Positions 5,169 through 6,886 of a DNA stretch of 6,886 nt are shown one piece after another (the stretch's first letter is position 1; every line of letters starts with the position of its first letter). A program made the translations under genes and the position numbers. The stretch comes from Bordetella parapertussis (GTDB taxonomy: Bacteria; Pseudomonadota; Gammaproteobacteria; Burkholderiales; Burkholderiaceae_C), in contig CALQBT020000147.1 in the NCBI GenBank assembly GCA_943328885.2, forward strand, positions 1 to 6,886. The letters run 5' to 3'. A model generated the notes under the pieces. That model searched no databases. It worked only from the letters and a program-made list of their open reading frames with translations, and was not told where the DNA came from.

Positions 5169-5888
5169 ATGAGCAAAACCTTCCGCATCGCCCCCAGCAT
5201 TCTGTCGGCCGATTTCGCCCAACTCGGCCAAGAGCTGCGCGATGTCATCGCCGCTGGTGCCGACTGGATCCATTTCGATGTGATGGACAACCACTACGTG
5301 CCCAACCTGAGCTTTGGGCCGATGGTCTGTCAATCGTTGCGCCCGCATGCGGTCAGGGCCGACGGCAGCCGGGTGCCGATCGACGTCCACTTGATGGTGC
5401 AGCCGGTGGACTCGCTGGCGCTGGCCTTCGCGCAGGCCGGCGCCGACCTGATCAGCTTTCACCCCGACGCCAGCGCGCATGTCGACCGCACGCTGCAGCT
5501 GATCAAGTCCGCGGGCTGCCAGGCCGGCCTGGTGTTCAACCCGGCCGAGTCGATCGACGTGCTGGAATGGGTGATCGACAAGGTCGACCTGGTGCTGGTG
5601 ATGAGCGTGAACCCGGGCTTTGGTGGGCAGAGCTTCATCCCCGGCGCGCTGCGCAAGGTCGAGAAGCTGCGACGCATCATCGATGCCCATCAGCGCGAGA
5701 CCGGACGCGATATCCGGCTCGAGGTTGACGGTGGCATCAAGACCGACAACATCCGTGCGGTGGCCGACGCCGGTGCTGACACCTTCGTTGCCGGCAGCGC
5801 GATCTTCGGCCAACCCGACTACCGGACGGTGATCGACGCGATGCGCGCCGAGCTGTCTTCCCTCGAATCCGCCAAGGAGGCACGATGA
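5169..5888 (+). CDS. rpe: Ribulose-phosphate 3-epimerase
   Basis: This 239-residue TIM-barrel enzyme interconverts D-ribulose 5-phosphate and D-xylulose 5-phosphate in the pentose-phosphate pathway (and the Calvin cycle where present). Visible family signatures are [10 protein letters not shown] (7-16), the metal/catalytic stretch [12 protein letters not shown] (35-46; H35, D37), VHLMV (73-77; H74), [13 protein letters not shown] (145-157) and VDGGI (186-190; D187, the second catalytic acid). All expected ligands are present. The ATG at 5169 was chosen because the protein then starts [11 protein letters not shown] as in close relatives. A TTG 18 bases upstream is possible but adds residues not typical of the family. 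No strong Shine-Dalgarno is visible. The stop overlaps the next gene's start as ATGA. Confidence 0.97.
   Translation: MSKTFRIAPSILSADFAQLGQELRDVIAAGADWIHFDVMDNHYVPNLSFGPMVCQSLRPHAVRADGSRVPIDVHLMVQPVDSLALAFAQAGADLISFHPDASAHVDRTLQLIKSAGCQAGLVFNPAESIDVLEWVIDKVDLVLVMSVNPGFGGQSFIPGALRKVEKLRRIIDAHQRETGRDIRLEVDGGIKTDNIRAVADAGADTFVAGSAIFGQPDYRTVIDAMRAELSSLESAKEAR
5874..5880 (+). promoter_or_regulatory. Shine-Dalgarno sequence within the 3' end of rpe
   Basis: AAGGAGG, embedded in the last rpe codons, lies four bases before the ATG at 5885. It fixes the start of the downstream gene and supports co-expression with rpe. Confidence 0.8.
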
Positions 5889-6697
5889 AGCAATGGTTCA
5901 CCGCAGCGATGATGATGCTGGGTATGTGGGGCTTGGCGGGTCCGGCGCGGGCCGACGACGCGCTCAAAGCGAGTCTTGCAGGCGCACAGCGAACGCCCGA
6001 CTACGCCGCGCGCGACGCTTGGCGCCACCCCTACGAGACGCTGAGCTTTTTCGGCATACGCCCCGACATGACGGTGGTCGAGCTCAGCCCCGGTGGCGGC
6101 TGGTACACCGAGATCCTCGCGCCCTATCTGCGCGGGCGCGGTCGGCTGATTCTGGCCGCTGCCGACCCCGAATCGATCGAGGCCTACTCTCGGCTCAGCG
6201 CTGAGCGGCTCAAGGCCAAGCTGCAGGCCCAGCCGGCGGTCTATGACAAGGCGCAGACGACGGTCTTTGCACCGCCGGCCAAGCTGCAGTACGCTGCGCC
6301 CGGTAGCGCCGATCTGGTGCTGACCTTTCGCAACGTCCACAACTGGGTGGCGCATGGTGATGCGGCGGTGCTGGCGGTGTTCAAAAGCGCGCACGACAGC
6401 CTGAAGTCCGGCGGCGTGTTCGGTGTCGTCGACCACCGACTGCCTGCCGACCGGGTGCAGGACGCCAAGGCCAGTAGCGGCTATGTCCACGTCGCCTATG
6501 TGTCGCGTCTGGCCGAGGCGGCGGGCTTCAAGCTGGCTGCGGCCTCCGAAGTCAACGCCAACCCGCGCGACCGTGCCGACCACCCGGGCGGAGTCTGGGC
6601 CTTGCCGCCGAGCTATGCGAACAAGGACCAGGACCGGGCCCGCTTTGAGGCGATTGGCGAGAGCGACCGCTTCACGCTGCGCTTCGTCAAGCCTTGA
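5885..6697 (+). CDS. Exported protein with a class I SAM-methyltransferase fold (COG4798-like)
   Basis: This 270-residue protein begins with a clear Sec signal peptide: Lys2, a hydrophobic core about residues 5-19, and a likely cut after ARA at residue 23. The mature part resembles the predicted methyltransferase group COG4798: [18 protein letters not shown], then motif [15 protein letters not shown] (65-78), a post-I stretch LILAAADPE (88-96), [13 protein letters not shown] (142-154), [10 protein letters not shown] (176-185) and a C-terminal FTLRFVKP common to the group. Motif I has PGGG rather than the usual GxGxG but keeps the acidic residue E66. The substrate is unknown. Secretion is odd for a SAM-dependent enzyme, since SAM is cytosolic. 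It overlaps rpe by four bases (ATGA) with a strong ribosome-binding site, so the two are likely co-transcribed. Confidence 0.88.
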   Translation: MKQWFTAAMMMLGMWGLAGPARADDALKASLAGAQRTPDYAARDAWRHPYETLSFFGIRPDMTVVELSPGGGWYTEILAPYLRGRGRLILAAADPESIEAYSRLSAERLKAKLQAQPAVYDKAQTTVFAPPAKLQYAAPGSADLVLTFRNVHNWVAHGDAAVLAVFKSAHDSLKSGGVFGVVDHRLPADRVQDAKASSGYVHVAYVSRLAEAAGFKLAAASEVNANPRDRADHPGGVWALPPSYANKDQDRARFEAIGESDRFTLRFVKP

Positions 6698-6702
6698 ATT
6701 CC

Positions 6703-6738
6703 GCGCGTCGGCACGACCTGAGGAGGCTTGCCGCGCGC
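6703..6738 (+). other. GC-rich hairpin between the methyltransferase-like gene and the NIPSNAP gene
   Basis: GCGCG-T-CGGCA (6703-6713) pairs with TGCCGCGCGC (6729-6738) to give a 10-bp stem with one bulged T and a 15-base loop. The loop carries AGGAGG (6721-6726). No T-run follows, so it is not a typical terminator. It may be an mRNA processing or translation-control structure in the spacer, or chance in GC-rich DNA. Confidence 0.35.
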
Positions 6739-6778
6739 TTCACAAAGTCTGGCAACGGACACACCGCAGGAGATTTCC

Positions 6779-6886
6779 ATGGCCATCTATGAACTTCGCA
6801 CCTACACCGTCATCGTCGGCAAGATGAGCGAGGTGGTCGGTCACTACAAGACCGAAGGCTGGGCCGCGCTGGCCAAGCATCCGCAA
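6779..6886 (+). CDS. NIPSNAP family protein (partial, runs off right edge)
   Basis: The first 36 residues begin MAIYELRTYTVIVGKMSEVV, which matches the start of NIPSNAP-domain proteins (a YELRTY strand followed by a GK..E helix). These are small ferredoxin-like alpha/beta-barrel-fold proteins of poorly defined function, sometimes found near catabolic genes. AGGAG (6768-6772) lies 6 bases before the ATG and supports this start. A TTG at 6728 is in the same frame with no stop between, but its only nearby AGGAGG is one base away, so I reject it. The gene lies 81 bases after the methyltransferase-like gene on the same strand and could share its transcript. Confidence 0.82.
   Translation, partial: MAIYELRTYTVIVGKMSEVVGHYKTEGWAALAKHPQ

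Noticed and set aside
6728..6781. Upstream TTG start extending the NIPSNAP protein by 17 residues
   Set aside because: The frame is open, but the AGGAGG is only one base from the TTG and the family N-terminus fits the ATG at 6779, which has its own well-spaced AGGAG.
1..6886. CRISPR arrays, tRNA or rRNA genes, transposases, phage genes
   Set aside because: No regularly spaced repeats, cloverleaf-like sequence, transposase motifs or phage structural genes were seen. The only clear longer repeat is the pair at 1-51 and 164-214.

Overview
The window is GC-rich, densely packed bacterial chromosome. The protein set (ApaG, MltA and Rpe side by side, an APH-like/P-loop fusion kinase, and a likely indolepyruvate ferredoxin oxidoreductase start) suggests a betaproteobacterium of the order Burkholderiales, perhaps near Rubrivivax, Leptothrix or Ideonella. 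That placement rests on remembered protein sequences and gene order, not on a search.

Layout. (1) Bases 1-51 hold the first 17 codons of a minus-strand gene that leaves the window. A 51-base near-copy of the same gene start (48/51 identical) lies at 164-214, so the gene's upstream region contains a broken duplicate of its own beginning. (2) After an intergenic stretch (215-454), a plus-strand gene (455-2071) encodes a two-domain fusion: an aminoglycoside-phosphotransferase-like kinase followed by a P-loop (AAA_33-type) kinase. It converges on mltA with only 9 bases between the stops. (3) A minus-strand cluster reads apaG (5105 to 4731), an M16 zinc peptidase (4731 to 3424) and mltA (3292 to 2081). 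apaG and the peptidase overlap as TGATG. A 40-residue single-span membrane protein (3291-3413, plus strand) lies in the gap between the peptidase and mltA, and its start codon shares the same CATG with the mltA start codon. (4) Divergent from apaG, rpe (5169-5888) is followed, with an ATGA overlap, by an exported protein with a SAM-methyltransferase fold (5885-6697). The start of a NIPSNAP-family gene (from 6779) runs off the right edge.

Functionally this is mostly housekeeping: pentose-phosphate/Calvin metabolism (Rpe), cell-wall turnover (MltA), peptide or protein degradation (M16 peptidase) and ApaG. I see no phage, transposase, CRISPR array, tRNA or rRNA. The more unusual points are the duplicated gene start at the left edge, the divergent pair sharing CATG in the middle of a cluster, the orphan fusion kinase, and a methyltransferase-like enzyme that appears to be secreted. 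Nothing here convincingly amounts to a new defence or mobile system.
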